DNA from: Clostridium sp. CAG:417
Lineage (GTDB): Bacteria > Bacillota_I > Bacilli_A > RF39 > UBA660
Assembly (NCBI GenBank): GCA_000432835.1
Contig: FR890375.1
Coordinates: forward strand, 124,001-188,000
DNA length: 64,000 nt
Direction: 5' to 3'
In this document: positions 1 through 8,906 of the stretch, piece by piece
Position numbering within the stretch: position 1 is the first letter of the stretch
Layout of the letters: every line of letters starts with the position of its first letter
The notes under the pieces: model-generated
The model's database searches: none
The model's input: only the letters and a program-made list of their open reading frames with translations
What the model was told of the DNA's origin: nothing
Position numbers and translations under genes: made by a program

Positions 1-269
1 TAGTAAACTATGCACTTAGTATCTTAAAGCGATAAACTTTTTTTTTCATAATGTGTAATTCAAAAATAAATTTTTTCTATTTTCACCAACCATAGAATCT
101 CTAAATTAAAATGTTATTTTCTACTTTTCATTAATCATTAAAAAATATTAATATTTATTTACCAATTAGTGAGAGAAAAAATAAACAATCGTCCCAATCT
201 ATTTACTTCTCTCACCTACATTGTAACATTAATTTAGATTTTTTCAAACAATTTTATAAAAAAAAGAAG
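1..269. other. AT-rich intergenic region at window edge
   Basis: No convincing gene is visible. The only structure noted is an inverted repeat, GTGAGAGAA at 169-177 and TTCTCTCAC at 207-215, with a loop of about 29 bases. It lies downstream of the minus-strand YtxH gene. It could be a regulatory structure of a gene outside the window or chance in AT-rich DNA. No U-tract directly follows it on either strand, so I do not call it a terminator. Confidence 0.4.
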
Positions 270-674
270 TTATTTTCCTTCTTTTTCTAGTTTATCTAAT
301 ACTGATTTTGTTACATCAATTGCCTTTTCTCTTACTTCATTAGCAGCTTTTTCTAATACTGGAGTTCCCTTTTCAACAGCTAAATCTACTAATTTTTGGG
401 CTTGTTCTTTGATATCTTCGCCCTTCTTTTTAGCTATTTTTAGAACTTTTTCTTTATCTAAATCTTCTAATTCCTTTTTTATTTCATTTATTTTTTGTTC
501 AAATTCCTTTTGAATATCTTCCTTGTCAAGAGATTTGATTTTATCTAATAAATCATCAATTTTTTCTTTTAATTCTTTTCTAATTTCTGTACCCTTTTTA
601 GGTGCAAATAAAATTCCAAGTCCTGCTCCTACAGCAGCTCCTGCTACAAACTTTCCTAATCCTTTTTTACTCAT
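270..674 (-). CDS. YtxH-domain envelope/stress protein
   Basis: About 134 residues from the start MSKKGLGKFV, chosen because GAGGAAG precedes that ATG; a longer 5' reading would add 19 residues inside the upstream gene. The N-terminus has the YtxH signature: a short glycine/alanine-rich hydrophobic segment (GAAVGAGLGILFAPKKG). A long lysine/glutamate-rich helical tail follows. YtxH proteins are small membrane-associated proteins of unknown biochemical role, linked to stress in Bacillus. The start overlaps the end of the DUF948 gene upstream by 8 bp, the same pairing as ytxG-ytxH, so the two are probably translationally coupled. The family call is firm; no function is proposed. Confidence 0.85.
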   Translation of the reverse strand: MSKKGLGKFVAGAAVGAGLGILFAPKKGTEIRKELKEKIDDLLDKIKSLDKEDIQKEFEQKINEIKKELEDLDKEKVLKIAKKKGEDIKEQAQKLVDLAVEKGTPVLEKAANEVREKAIDVTKSVLDKLEKEGK

Positions 675-963
675 ATATATCTTCCTCTCTTTCCTTTTTC
701 TTTTTTGATCTAAATATTTTAGAAATTGCACTGGTTGCTTTGTCTACAAATGTATTTGTAACATATGAGACACCTATACTAACTTTATCAATGGTGTTAA
801 ACAGAGTTGTTAAGGAATTAACTTTATTGTTAATATTATCAATCGTTTTATCAGCTTTATCTAAAACTTGAATTGATCTTATTCCTAATATAGTTAGTAC
901 TACTAATAATATTATTCCAATTATATATAATAATACTTGTAATACAAAAATTGTTGTTTCCAT
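667..963 (-). CDS. DUF948 (YtxG-like) membrane protein
   Basis: 98 residues. One N-terminal membrane helix (about residues 5-26, rich in I, V and L) is followed by an amphipathic region (VLDKADKTIDNINNKV) typical of DUF948, then a basic tail (RSKKKKEREED). DUF948 proteins are usually encoded next to YtxH proteins, as here. Its stop overlaps the ytxH start. They probably form a membrane-anchored pair of unknown function. The gene lies 11 bp after the 355-residue charged protein and belongs to the same minus-strand run. Confidence 0.8.
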   Translation of the reverse strand: METTIFVLQVLLYIIGIILLVVLTILGIRSIQVLDKADKTIDNINNKVNSLTTLFNTIDKVSIGVSYVTNTFVDKATSAISKIFRSKKKKEREEDIYE

Positions 964-974
964 GTTTTCTCCTT

Positions 975-2042
975 TTATTCCTCGTACATTGAATCAATTA
1001 AATCAAAGAGATTAGAGTCATCTGGTTTCTCTTCTTTGTCTTTGTTAGTTTCTACTTCATTTTCATTTTTTTTATCTTTTATTAAAATTGTACTACTATT
1101 TTGGCCATCTGTAACTGGAATTGCCTTTCTTTCTTGATCTAGATTAGCGTTTTTTTCCACTCTTGTTGTTTTTGACGAATCAATATAGTCTTTATTATAT
1201 TCAAGGCCTAAATCTTCGAAGTATTCTTCGGCATCACCCATTGTAACATTACTAATTTCTGGAGCCTTAGCTTCGTCTGTTAAATCTAAAAGTAAATTAG
1301 AAGGTTCTTCTTTTTCTTCTTTAACAACTGTAGTAGTACGTCCATAATTAATATTATCTTTTAAATCATCAGTTAAATCTCCAAAAGCTTTTTTTCTGAT
1401 TTCATCTAAATCCATTTTTTCATGACTTATTGCGCTTGTAAGCCTAATTTCTTGTTTTTGTTCTCTAACTTCTTGATCAGTATCAGACACTATACCATAA
1501 ATTGGGGAAATTATTGGAGATGGTTTAAACACCTCTTTTTCTTTCTTTTTCTCATATTTTCCATATTCATGTGGAGTATAATTATCTAGATAGCTTTCTG
1601 TTTTTTTTGCCTGATATAATTTTACCTCTGGTTCTTTTTGTTCTTTATTATTGTATAATTCTTCTCTTTTTATAGTTTCACGAGTTTTATGAGATATAAT
1701 TTCTTTTTCTACTGGTGGTTTTTGATATTTAGTATCATCAACTGTTAGGTCTTCATCAGTAACAATGGTAAATTTTGGTTCTTCCTTTGGTTTAGTAAAT
1801 TCATTATCTCTAATGAATTCATTTTTTTCTTCCTTTTCTACAGAGTTTTCTTTTTTCTCAGTTGGAACAATTCTTTTTGCTATAGGTTTTTCCTCAACAA
1901 ATTTTTTTTCCTCCTTATGAAAACTGTCTTTCTTAAGTTGCTCTTTCTTCTGTTTTTCTGGTTTAACCTTTTTTGGCTTTTCTTCTATTTCAACATACTC
2001 TTCTTCAAAAAGAGCATTTTTTAGTTTATCTAATATTTTCAT
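975..2042 (-). CDS. Highly charged, probably disordered protein of unknown function
   Basis: 355 residues. The protein is dominated by K/E-rich low-complexity sequence. Two islands look ordered: the N-terminus (MKILDKLKNALFEEEYVEIE) and a central segment, PSPIISPIYGIVSDTD, at about residues 175-190. No signal peptide or membrane helix is visible. The arrangement, conserved short motifs in a disordered chain, suggests a scaffold or adaptor that offers peptide motifs to a partner; that is inference. It sits between a lipoprotein gene (11 bp upstream) and the DUF948/YtxH pair, so an envelope or division role is possible. I do not recognise a named family. Confidence 0.7.
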   Translation of the reverse strand: MKILDKLKNALFEEEYVEIEEKPKKVKPEKQKKEQLKKDSFHKEEKKFVEEKPIAKRIVPTEKKENSVEKEEKNEFIRDNEFTKPKEEPKFTIVTDEDLTVDDTKYQKPPVEKEIISHKTRETIKREELYNNKEQKEPEVKLYQAKKTESYLDNYTPHEYGKYEKKKEKEVFKPSPIISPIYGIVSDTDQEVREQKQEIRLTSAISHEKMDLDEIRKKAFGDLTDDLKDNINYGRTTTVVKEEKEEPSNLLLDLTDEAKAPEISNVTMGDAEEYFEDLGLEYNKDYIDSSKTTRVEKNANLDQERKAIPVTDGQNSSTILIKDKKNENEVETNKDKEEKPDDSNLFDLIDSMYEE

Positions 2043-2053
2043 AAAACACCTCT

Positions 2054-2737
2054 CTACTCGTCATCATTATTAATATCTATTTGATCGTTGTCTTCTAAAT
2101 TATTATTTTTATCATTACTCTTATCATATTGTTCAATATAATCTAGATAGTTTGTTGTACTCTTTTTAGTAGTAAATATGTTAAAAGTTTCTTCTTTATA
2201 ATTTAAAACATTATCACCAATGATGGTTGCTAGTACCTTATCATTATATTTAAGTGATGATAATACCTGACTTAGATTTATAAGGGTATTGTTCAAATGA
2301 CTCTTACTAGTATATACTTCTATTTTACCATAATTATAGACAGCTTCAACAAAATATTTACCTTTTACCTCATTTATTTCTAAATAACCATCTTTTTTTG
2401 AACCTTTAGAAGTAATTTTTTTTGAATAATAACTATTACTATCTTCTTTATAAGTATTTACTACTTTATTATAGTATCCTACTGAGTCTACATAGATATA
2501 ATACTTATTATTATACTCATCAGAAAGTATAGTATTATATTCTTCCTTATTTTCTATTTTTAATGTATTAGGAATATAATATGAATAGCCATTAAACGAT
2601 GTGTTACTGGAAGTTGGTTTTTCTAATAAAACATTATTTATAATGTCATCTATACTATCATAATTTGCTTTTTTTATACTGCAACCACTCACCATGACTA
2701 GAAATATGGCGAATAAAAGTATGTATCTTTTTTTCAT
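2054..2737 (-). CDS. Predicted lipoprotein, function unknown
   Basis: 227 residues. The N-terminus is a type II signal peptide: KKR, a hydrophobic stretch, then the lipobox VSGC with cysteine 19 as the lipidated residue. The mature part is tyrosine-, asparagine- and lysine-rich and looks like a small extracellular beta-rich domain. The C-terminus is a D/N-rich tail. It should be anchored to the outer face of the membrane. It is the first gene of the minus-strand group that includes the charged protein and the DUF948/YtxH pair. No specific family is recognised. Confidence 0.75.
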   Translation of the reverse strand: MKKRYILLFAIFLVMVSGCSIKKANYDSIDDIINNVLLEKPTSSNTSFNGYSYYIPNTLKIENKEEYNTILSDEYNNKYYIYVDSVGYYNKVVNTYKEDSNSYYSKKITSKGSKKDGYLEINEVKGKYFVEAVYNYGKIEVYTSKSHLNNTLINLSQVLSSLKYNDKVLATIIGDNVLNYKEETFNIFTTKKSTTNYLDYIEQYDKSNDKNNNLEDNDQIDINNDDE

Positions 2738-2779
2738 ATTTTCACCTACTCTATCTAGTAATTATACCAAATTTTTATA

Positions 2780-3409
2780 TTACTTGCTAGCTTTTAGATA
2801 ATAAATTTTATTGCCTCTTTCACTAAATTTATCTTCATATTCTGTTGTTATACGTTCAGGGGTTGTTGCATTTAAATCAAATGTAATATTAGATAAATGA
2901 TACCCTGCTGTACTTAGAGTTTCTAAAGAGTAAATAAAAAGTTCCTCATTATCTGTTCTTAGCTCTATAGTTTTAGTAATGTTTGTTTTAAAAATATGTT
3001 CATACTTTTCAAGAAATATTTTACTTGTAAGACGACGCTTATTATGTCGAAGTTTAGGCCATGGATCAGAAAAATTCAAATATATATTATCTATTTCATT
3101 TGCAAAAACTTTATCTATTTCTAAAGCATTAAGTCTTAATATTTTTAAATTATCAATATTTTCTTTAATTAATGGAAGACTTCGCGCTAAAACTTTGTCT
3201 TCTTTTTCTATTCCTATAAAATTTATATCAGGATGTTTTATGGCATTTTCTCTAATAAACTTTCCCATGCCCATTCCTATTTCAATATATATTGGATTAT
3301 TATTATTAAATAATTTACTCCATTTTCCCTTGTATTCTTCACTATTTTCTACTATATAAGGAGAATTTTTAATGATTTCTTCTTTGTTTTTTATATTTCT
3401 TAAACGCAT
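2780..3409 (-). CDS. trmB: tRNA (guanine-N7-)-methyltransferase
   Basis: 209 residues, normal length for bacterial TrmB. It makes m7G46 in the tRNA variable loop using S-adenosylmethionine. Visible landmarks are the N-terminal RLRNIK, the SAM-binding segment YIEIGMGMGKFI (about residues 40-51), NFIGIEKEDKV, and the highly conserved substrate motif NFSDPWPKLRHNKRRL (residues 112-127). The C-terminus has the family's TEYEDKFSERGNKIYYL. The gene is transcribed away from the small plus-strand gene that follows. Confidence 0.96.
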   Translation of the reverse strand: MRLRNIKNKEEIIKNSPYIVENSEEYKGKWSKLFNNNNPIYIEIGMGMGKFIRENAIKHPDINFIGIEKEDKVLARSLPLIKENIDNLKILRLNALEIDKVFANEIDNIYLNFSDPWPKLRHNKRRLTSKIFLEKYEHIFKTNITKTIELRTDNEELFIYSLETLSTAGYHLSNITFDLNATTPERITTEYEDKFSERGNKIYYLKASK

Positions 3410-3497
3410 TTCTTACCTCTTTCTAAATATACACTCATCTTATTTTAACATATTTTTTCATTTTAGCATACAATATGAAGAGGAGTGACTGTAAAAC

Positions 3498-3734
3498 ATG
3501 AATTATAATCCTTATGGTATGTATAATAATGGTGTTAATTTCCCAGTCAATATGCCACAAATGGGATTTGACCCAATGATGAAAATACAAGAAATGGAGC
3601 AGGAAATACTTCAGCTTAAAGGCAAGGTTAATTCGTTAGAGAAAAAAGTTTGTAAATTGGAAGAAAAAACTAATTACTCTTCTAAACTAAGTAGTGATAT
3701 AGGAACAAATAATGGCAGTTTATATATGATTTAG
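3498..3734 (+). CDS. Small coiled-coil protein, function unknown
   Basis: 78 residues, with GAGGAGTGACTG just before the ATG. The N-terminus is N/Y/G/M/P-rich and probably disordered. Residues 30-58 form a clear heptad coiled coil (MEQEILQLKGKVNSLEKKV). It is a single-gene transcript with its own terminator immediately downstream. Family not recognised. The layout (disordered Asn/Met/Pro head plus a short coiled coil) suggests a small oligomerising structural protein. Confidence 0.65.
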   Translation: MNYNPYGMYNNGVNFPVNMPQMGFDPMMKIQEMEQEILQLKGKVNSLEKKVCKLEEKTNYSSKLSSDIGTNNGSLYMI

Positions 3735-3755
3735 AGTCTTTGGACTCTTTTTTTG
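3733..3755 (+). terminator. Rho-independent terminator
   Basis: Stem AGAGTC/GACTCT with a short TTTG loop followed by a run of T, directly after the small coiled-coil gene. Confidence 0.85.
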
Positions 3756-3818
3756 TTATTTATTATATTTTATTACCTAATTATGTTATACTAATAAATA
3801 GATAAGGAGAAGATTAAC

Positions 3819-5129
3819 ATGTATAAACTAGCAAATCTAGAAAAGGAAGAGTACGAAAATTTTGTAAAAAACAATAAGTATAAATCTCACTTTTTACAAT
3901 CATATGCTTGGGGACAGTTTGCAAAAGCCAAAAAAGGCTTATTTCCATATTATTTAGGATTAAAGAATGAAGATAATGAAATAATTGCATCTTCCTTGCT
4001 CCTACAAAAAAGGTTACTATTGGGATATAGCTATTTTTATTCTCCTAGGGGATTTGTATTGGATTACACTGATGAAAAAACTTTTTCTCTATTTACTAAA
4101 GAAATTGTAAAATTTATTAAAGCAAAAAAAGGCATATTTTTAAAAATTGATCCAGATATTATAAGAAAAAAGCAAAATTATTTAGAGGAAGAAGTTAAAT
4201 TACCATATAACTCTACTAAAATTTTTGAAATGATTACTAATAATGGTTATAAACATTTAGGATTTACGAAAAATTTTGAAACAATGCAACCACGCTTTAC
4301 TTTTAGAATTGATTTAGAACAAGATATGGATACTATTAAAGATCACTTTTCTAAAACTACAAAGCAAAGAATAAATAAAGCTATTAAACTAGGATGTGAA
4401 GTTTCAATAGGAACAGATGAAGATCTTGATAAATTTTGTCAATTGATGATGATTACTGAGGAAAGAAAAGACTTTGTTTCATATGATAGTAGTTATTATA
4501 AAACCCTTTACAAAATGTATAATGAAGATAATAACATGACCTTATTTTTAGGAAAAATATTTCCTAGTAAAATATTACAAGAATTAAATGAAAGAAAAGA
4601 TAGCTTGCAAGTAGAAATAGATAAATTGCCTAAAGAAAATATGGGTAAAAGTGCTAAAAACAAATTAAAAGAATTTAATAATCAGTTAGATAAGGTTAAA
4701 AGTGATATCAAAAAGTACAGTGAAGTATTAGAAAAGTATGGTGATGAGCTAATCCTTAATGCACATATGATTATTGAGTATGCTGATAAAGCATGGGTTT
4801 TATATGCAGGTAATGAAAATATACTTACAGAAACTTACGCTAATTACTACACTTATTTAACTCACTTAGAGTATTGTAAAAATAAAGGCTATAGAGTTTA
4901 TGACCAATTTGGTACTATTGGTGACCTTAGAAAAGATAATCCCCGTATGGGATTGCATGAATTCAAGAAAAAATTTGGTGGCGATTATGTAGAATTCTTA
5001 GGAGAGTTCGATTATGTTACCAATTCGCTTATGTATTTTGTTTTTACAAAAATGGTTCCATTGTATAGGAAGATAGTAAGAAAAAAATCAAAGAAGGTGA
5101 TTGAAAATGAAGTTAATAGAAGTAAGTAA
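3819..5129 (+). CDS. FemX/FemAB-family aminoacyltransferase (first copy)
   Basis: 436 residues with AAGGAGAAG before the ATG. FemABX enzymes use aminoacyl-tRNA to add amino acids to the lysine side chain of peptidoglycan precursors at the cytoplasmic membrane. Visible landmarks: N-terminal FLQSYAWGQFAKAKKG, FYSPRGFVLDY, the PRFTFRIDL segment, a helical coiled-coil insertion at about residues 245-305 (the arm seen in FemA-like proteins), and the C-terminal GDLRKDNPRMGLHEFKKKFGG and VEFLGEFDYV. It forms an operon with a second, divergent FemX gene, so the pair may add two successive bridge residues. Confidence 0.93.
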   Translation: MYKLANLEKEEYENFVKNNKYKSHFLQSYAWGQFAKAKKGLFPYYLGLKNEDNEIIASSLLLQKRLLLGYSYFYSPRGFVLDYTDEKTFSLFTKEIVKFIKAKKGIFLKIDPDIIRKKQNYLEEEVKLPYNSTKIFEMITNNGYKHLGFTKNFETMQPRFTFRIDLEQDMDTIKDHFSKTTKQRINKAIKLGCEVSIGTDEDLDKFCQLMMITEERKDFVSYDSSYYKTLYKMYNEDNNMTLFLGKIFPSKILQELNERKDSLQVEIDKLPKENMGKSAKNKLKEFNNQLDKVKSDIKKYSEVLEKYGDELILNAHMIIEYADKAWVLYAGNENILTETYANYYTYLTHLEYCKNKGYRVYDQFGTIGDLRKDNPRMGLHEFKKKFGGDYVEFLGEFDYVTNSLMYFVFTKMVPLYRKIVRKKSKKVIENEVNRSK

Positions 5130-6399
5130 AGAGGAATTTAAAAATTTGGCTGATAAAAGTGAGCAAATTACATTTCACCAAACAATGGAATGGGCTAATT
5201 TAAAGTCTGTTAATGGGTGGAAGCACTTTTATGTATCTTTAGATGATGATGGAAAAAGTTGTGGGTGCGCTTTATTATTAGCAAAGAAAATACCTTTGTT
5301 TAATAAATATATGTTTTATTCTCCTAGAGGTTTTTTAGTTGATTATAAGGACTATAAGACGTTAGAGAATTTTACTAAAGAAATAAAATTATTTGTGAAA
5401 AAGAATAATGGTATATTTGTAAAGATAGATCCTTATGTTGCCTATAAGGAACATGATAATGATGGTAAACTAGTTCAAGGTGGCTTTGATAATAGTATTG
5501 TTGTTGATAACCTTAAGAGGCTGGGATATAAACATTTTGGATTTAATCTTATGCAAGATACATTACAACCTAGATGGATGCATGTCATTAATACAGATAG
5601 AAATATGGATGAAGTATTAAAGGATATGGAATCTAAAACTCGTCAAATATTAAGAAAAAATGAAAAATGTGGCATTACTACTAGAGAAATTGAACGTAGT
5701 GAGTTGCCTAAATTTAAAGATATTATGCAACATACATCCGATAGACGTGAATTTGTTGATAGACCACTTTCATATTATGAAAAAATGTGGGATAGTTTAC
5801 ATGATAGTGGAATATTAAAGATACGTGTTGCTGAAATTGATTTTAATTTATATGAAAAAAATACGCAAGATGAATTAGATCTAATAAGAAAAGAATTAAA
5901 AGATAGAATAGATAAGAAATCTAATAATATTTTGAAAATGAATCAAAAGAAATATGAGCAAAGAAATAAACAGGATGAAGAAAGTATTGAAAGATTAAAT
6001 AAACAATTAGATAAAATTAAAAAATATAAGGAAGAATATGGAAATAAAACTTTACTGGGAGGAATATTATTTCTAGTATATGGAGATGAGGTACTATCTT
6101 TATATGGAGGTTCACTTGCTTCTCTAATGCAATTTCAATCTGCTTATACTCTTCATTTTGATGGCATTAAGTATGCCGTTCAGAATGGTTATAAAAGATA
6201 TAATTTTTATGGTATTACTGGAGACTTTAGAGAAGATAACCCATTATATGGATTATACTTATTCAAGAAAAGTTTTGGTGGACATGTTGTAGAGCTAGTT
6301 GGAGAATTTGATTTAATTATAAGTAAATTTTGGTATAACACATATAAAATAAGTTTTTCACTATATCATGGGATAAAAAATATAAAACACAAAAAATAG
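5107..6399 (+). CDS. FemX/FemAB-family aminoacyltransferase (second copy)
   Basis: About 430 residues. The ATG at 5107 (MKLIEVSKEEF) is preferred over the in-frame TTG at 5101 because GAAGGTG lies at better spacing; it overlaps the first FemX gene. It shares FHQTMEWANLKS, FYSPRGFLVDY, a coiled-coil arm (about residues 260-310), GDFREDNPLYGLYLFKKSFGG and VELVGEFD. It differs enough from the upstream copy to suggest a different amino acid or bridge position. The substrate cannot be told from sequence. A bidirectional terminator overlaps its stop codon. Confidence 0.93.
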   Translation: MKLIEVSKEEFKNLADKSEQITFHQTMEWANLKSVNGWKHFYVSLDDDGKSCGCALLLAKKIPLFNKYMFYSPRGFLVDYKDYKTLENFTKEIKLFVKKNNGIFVKIDPYVAYKEHDNDGKLVQGGFDNSIVVDNLKRLGYKHFGFNLMQDTLQPRWMHVINTDRNMDEVLKDMESKTRQILRKNEKCGITTREIERSELPKFKDIMQHTSDRREFVDRPLSYYEKMWDSLHDSGILKIRVAEIDFNLYEKNTQDELDLIRKELKDRIDKKSNNILKMNQKKYEQRNKQDEESIERLNKQLDKIKKYKEEYGNKTLLGGILFLVYGDEVLSLYGGSLASLMQFQSAYTLHFDGIKYAVQNGYKRYNFYGITGDFREDNPLYGLYLFKKSFGGHVVELVGEFDLIISKFWYNTYKISFSLYHGIKNIKHKK

Positions 6400-6426
6400 G
6401 AGTTACTTAAAATTCCTATTTTTTAT
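6391..6426. terminator. Bidirectional terminator between femX and DUF523 genes
   Basis: AAAATAGGA and TCCTATTTTTT form an AT-rich stem. It has T-runs in both directions and overlaps the convergent 3' ends of the second FemX gene and the DUF523 gene. Confidence 0.75.
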
Positions 6427-6870
6427 TTGGTTTATTAATTTTTCTATACTTTCATGGTCATCACTCGATATGACTCTTATATCATTATCAGCTAACAATT
6501 TTGCAGTAATTCCATTCTTATCAATCAGTCTTTTACTAAATGTTCCATCATACCTTTTAGTTCCACATGATGGGCTCTTTTCTTTTAAAATAGCTACTTT
6601 ACAATTATATAACTTGGCTATTCTGAGAGTTTCTGCAGCCCCTTTAAAGTAAAATGAAGTGTTATCTTCTCCTAAGTTGTTTATTACTTTTTCATCACTA
6701 ATACATTCTGAAGGGTTTCTTGGAGTAGTCATTCCTCCAAGTGCTTCCGGACAAACTAAGATACAATTACCACTCTTTATTAAGGTATAAATATCTTCTT
6801 GAAAATTTGATTCACCTTTATAATTGCAATTATAACCTCCTAAACAAGCGCTAACTAATATTTTTGACAT
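6403..6870 (-). CDS. DUF523 family protein
   Basis: 155 residues. Typical DUF523 motifs are the N-terminal ILVSACLGGYNCNYKG, VCPEALGGMTTPR (about residues 39-51) and KSPSCGTKRYDGTF (about 98-111). The conserved cysteines suggest a metal or iron-sulfur site. DUF523 is widespread in Firmicutes and has no settled function. Its ATG is 1 bp after the stop of the flippase gene, so the two are probably co-transcribed. Confidence 0.9.
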   Translation of the reverse strand: MSKILVSACLGGYNCNYKGESNFQEDIYTLIKSGNCILVCPEALGGMTTPRNPSECISDEKVINNLGEDNTSFYFKGAAETLRIAKLYNCKVAILKEKSPSCGTKRYDGTFSKRLIDKNGITAKLLADNDIRVISSDDHESIEKLINQIKNRNFK

Positions 6871-6871
6871 G

Positions 6872-8584
6872 TTATTTACTTGCTCCCTTTGACCTTTTCT
6901 TAAATAACTTATTTGTTATCTTTTTCAAATTATTTTCACCAAATATTGTATGAAGTGTTTTACTCTTATAAATTACTATAAAGTATATTATAGCTCCTAC
7001 TAAAGTATAGACAACTATAATTGGTAGATTTACTAGTCTATTACTTGATACTTCTGGGATAACAAATCTTAATAAGAATAATACTAGACCCATTATTACT
7101 GTAGCACATGTTATATTGAAAATTTCTTTTACAGTAACTTCATAGTTAATTTTATATCTTTTATGTAAAACGTATAAACATATAATTAGAGATACTAAAT
7201 AACCTATAATAGTAGCGCTTATATTACCATAGAATGGTGGTAATCCCATTTTATTGAAACTATTCATCAAAGAAACATTTAGAAGTAATTTTAGGGTTGC
7301 ACCTACAAGTAAACTAATAAATACTGTTTTATAGTCTTTTAATGTTTGGATAATAGTTACTGCAGTTGTATATAAACTCATAAATAATGAAACGTAGATA
7401 AAATATGAAAAAACTGGCGCACCGAATTTGCTTGGACCATAAAAAATCATCCAGACAGGTTTTGCTAACATACTTAGACCTACAGTCATTGGCATTGTAA
7501 ATAGGAGAAGTATTTGGAAAGTTTGGTTTACTTTTTTGTTAATGTCTTTCTGATTACCAACAACAAAACTTGCCGTTAATGTTGGGATAAGACTTACAAT
7601 AATTCCTGTTGAAACGGAACTAATAATCATATTAAATTTAGATCCCCATGTCGAAATGACACTCATAATACTTTCAGCATCTTTAGTTGAATAATTTGAC
7701 ATATCACCGATTGTTTTTACTACTGTTGACATATCTATGAAGTCATACATGGACTTAAATATATCAATCATGATGAATGGCAAGGCATATATAAATATTT
7801 TCTTAACTATTGCCTTATTTGTTATCTTAGGTTCTTTTACCTTTAAAGGTTTTTCTTGTAATTCTTTTTTACTTTTATGGGTAATATCAAGTAAATAAAA
7901 GTACGAAATTAAGGCTCCTGCTGTTGCACCAAAGACAGCTATACCAACTGTTGTTTCAAGTGATAAGTGGAAAACTTTCATAGAAAGATAACTTCCCAAT
8001 ATGATTAGTGTTACTCTAACTACTTGTTCAATAACGTTGGAGATAGAACTTGGAGTTAAATATTTATGTCCTTCTAAATAGCCACGATAAATGCTTAGTA
8101 TAGGAACAACTAAAATAGCCGTTGAAATAACTCTGATAACATAGGTTACTTGTTCAATGGTGTTACCGCCTTTTAAATCGCCTAAAATTAGGTGAGCTAC
8201 TTCTGGTGCGAAAATGAATAATATTATGAAAGCAATTAATCCTAGTACAATTGATAATTGCTTTCCTATTTTAAAGGCCCTTTCTTTAGCATTATAATAA
8301 CCCAATGTTTGATACTCACTAATTATTTTACTAATTGCTAATGGTATTCCAGCAGATGATAGCGCTAGGAATAGAGAATAAATAGTATAAGCATAGCCGT
8401 AAAGAGCACCACCTTGTTCTTTAACTATTGCATGAAATGGTATTACATATACAATACCTAGAATTTTACTAACTACAATTCCTAATGTTGAAATAAAAGC
8501 ACCCTGGATAAAGTTATTTTTAGTAAGAACTTTTTTGTGCTTTTCTTCTTTTGATTGTCTCGTTTTTTTATTGCCTTTTTTCAT
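6872..8584 (-). CDS. MOP-superfamily lipid-linked polysaccharide flippase (MurJ/SpoVB type)
   Basis: About 570 residues with some 14 predicted membrane helices and a lysine-rich N-terminus. The ATG of MKKGNKKTRQ is preferred; a GTG four codons earlier is the longer option. Landmarks: FIQGAFISTLGIVVSKILGI, LYGYAYTIYSLFLALSSAGIP, and YRGYLEGHKYLTPSSISNVIEQ, all typical of the SpoVB/MurJ polysaccharide transporter family. These proteins flip undecaprenyl-linked precursors such as lipid II across the cytoplasmic membrane. Whether this copy serves vegetative peptidoglycan, sporulation or another polymer cannot be decided here. Confidence 0.9.
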   Translation of the reverse strand: MKKGNKKTRQSKEEKHKKVLTKNNFIQGAFISTLGIVVSKILGIVYVIPFHAIVKEQGGALYGYAYTIYSLFLALSSAGIPLAISKIISEYQTLGYYNAKERAFKIGKQLSIVLGLIAFIILFIFAPEVAHLILGDLKGGNTIEQVTYVIRVISTAILVVPILSIYRGYLEGHKYLTPSSISNVIEQVVRVTLIILGSYLSMKVFHLSLETTVGIAVFGATAGALISYFYLLDITHKSKKELQEKPLKVKEPKITNKAIVKKIFIYALPFIMIDIFKSMYDFIDMSTVVKTIGDMSNYSTKDAESIMSVISTWGSKFNMIISSVSTGIIVSLIPTLTASFVVGNQKDINKKVNQTFQILLLFTMPMTVGLSMLAKPVWMIFYGPSKFGAPVFSYFIYVSLFMSLYTTAVTIIQTLKDYKTVFISLLVGATLKLLLNVSLMNSFNKMGLPPFYGNISATIIGYLVSLIICLYVLHKRYKINYEVTVKEIFNITCATVIMGLVLFLLRFVIPEVSSNRLVNLPIIVVYTLVGAIIYFIVIYKSKTLHTIFGENNLKKITNKLFKKRSKGASK

Positions 8585-8657
8585 TAATGTAATCACTTCC
8601 CATATTTTGTATGTATTACAATAATATCATAAAAAATTTTTTTGGTAAATGTAAATA

Positions 8658-8828
8658 TTAATAATATATAACCATAGCTGAAAAACAATAAACTTGTTCT
8701 TCACCATAAATTGATGAAGATACTTGATATTTAATATCCCATAATTCACCTTTCATATCTTCCAAAAAATCGTTTATGGCTTCTTCTAAATCTTTTTCAT
8801 CTTCTAAATCAAATAATTTAACTTTCAT
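8658..8828 (-). CDS. cse60: Cse60-like small sporulation-associated protein
   Basis: 56 residues from the start MKVKLFDLED, which has AGGTGATGCT just upstream; a longer in-frame reading lacks a good site. The acidic sequence EKDLEEAINDFLEDM followed by DIKYQVSSS and EEQVYCFSAMVIY matches Cse60, a small protein made under sigma-E control during Bacillus sporulation. Molecular role unknown. It is a single gene between the flippase and leuS. Together with the SpoIID-like protein it hints at a sporulating ancestor. Confidence 0.75.
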   Translation of the reverse strand: MKVKLFDLEDEKDLEEAINDFLEDMKGELWDIKYQVSSSIYGEEQVYCFSAMVIYY

Positions 8829-8906
8829 AGCATCACCTATTACTATAATAAACTTTTTTATCCACAAAAATTGTTGAAAAAAAGAAATGTGACTTATTAC
8901 ACATTT

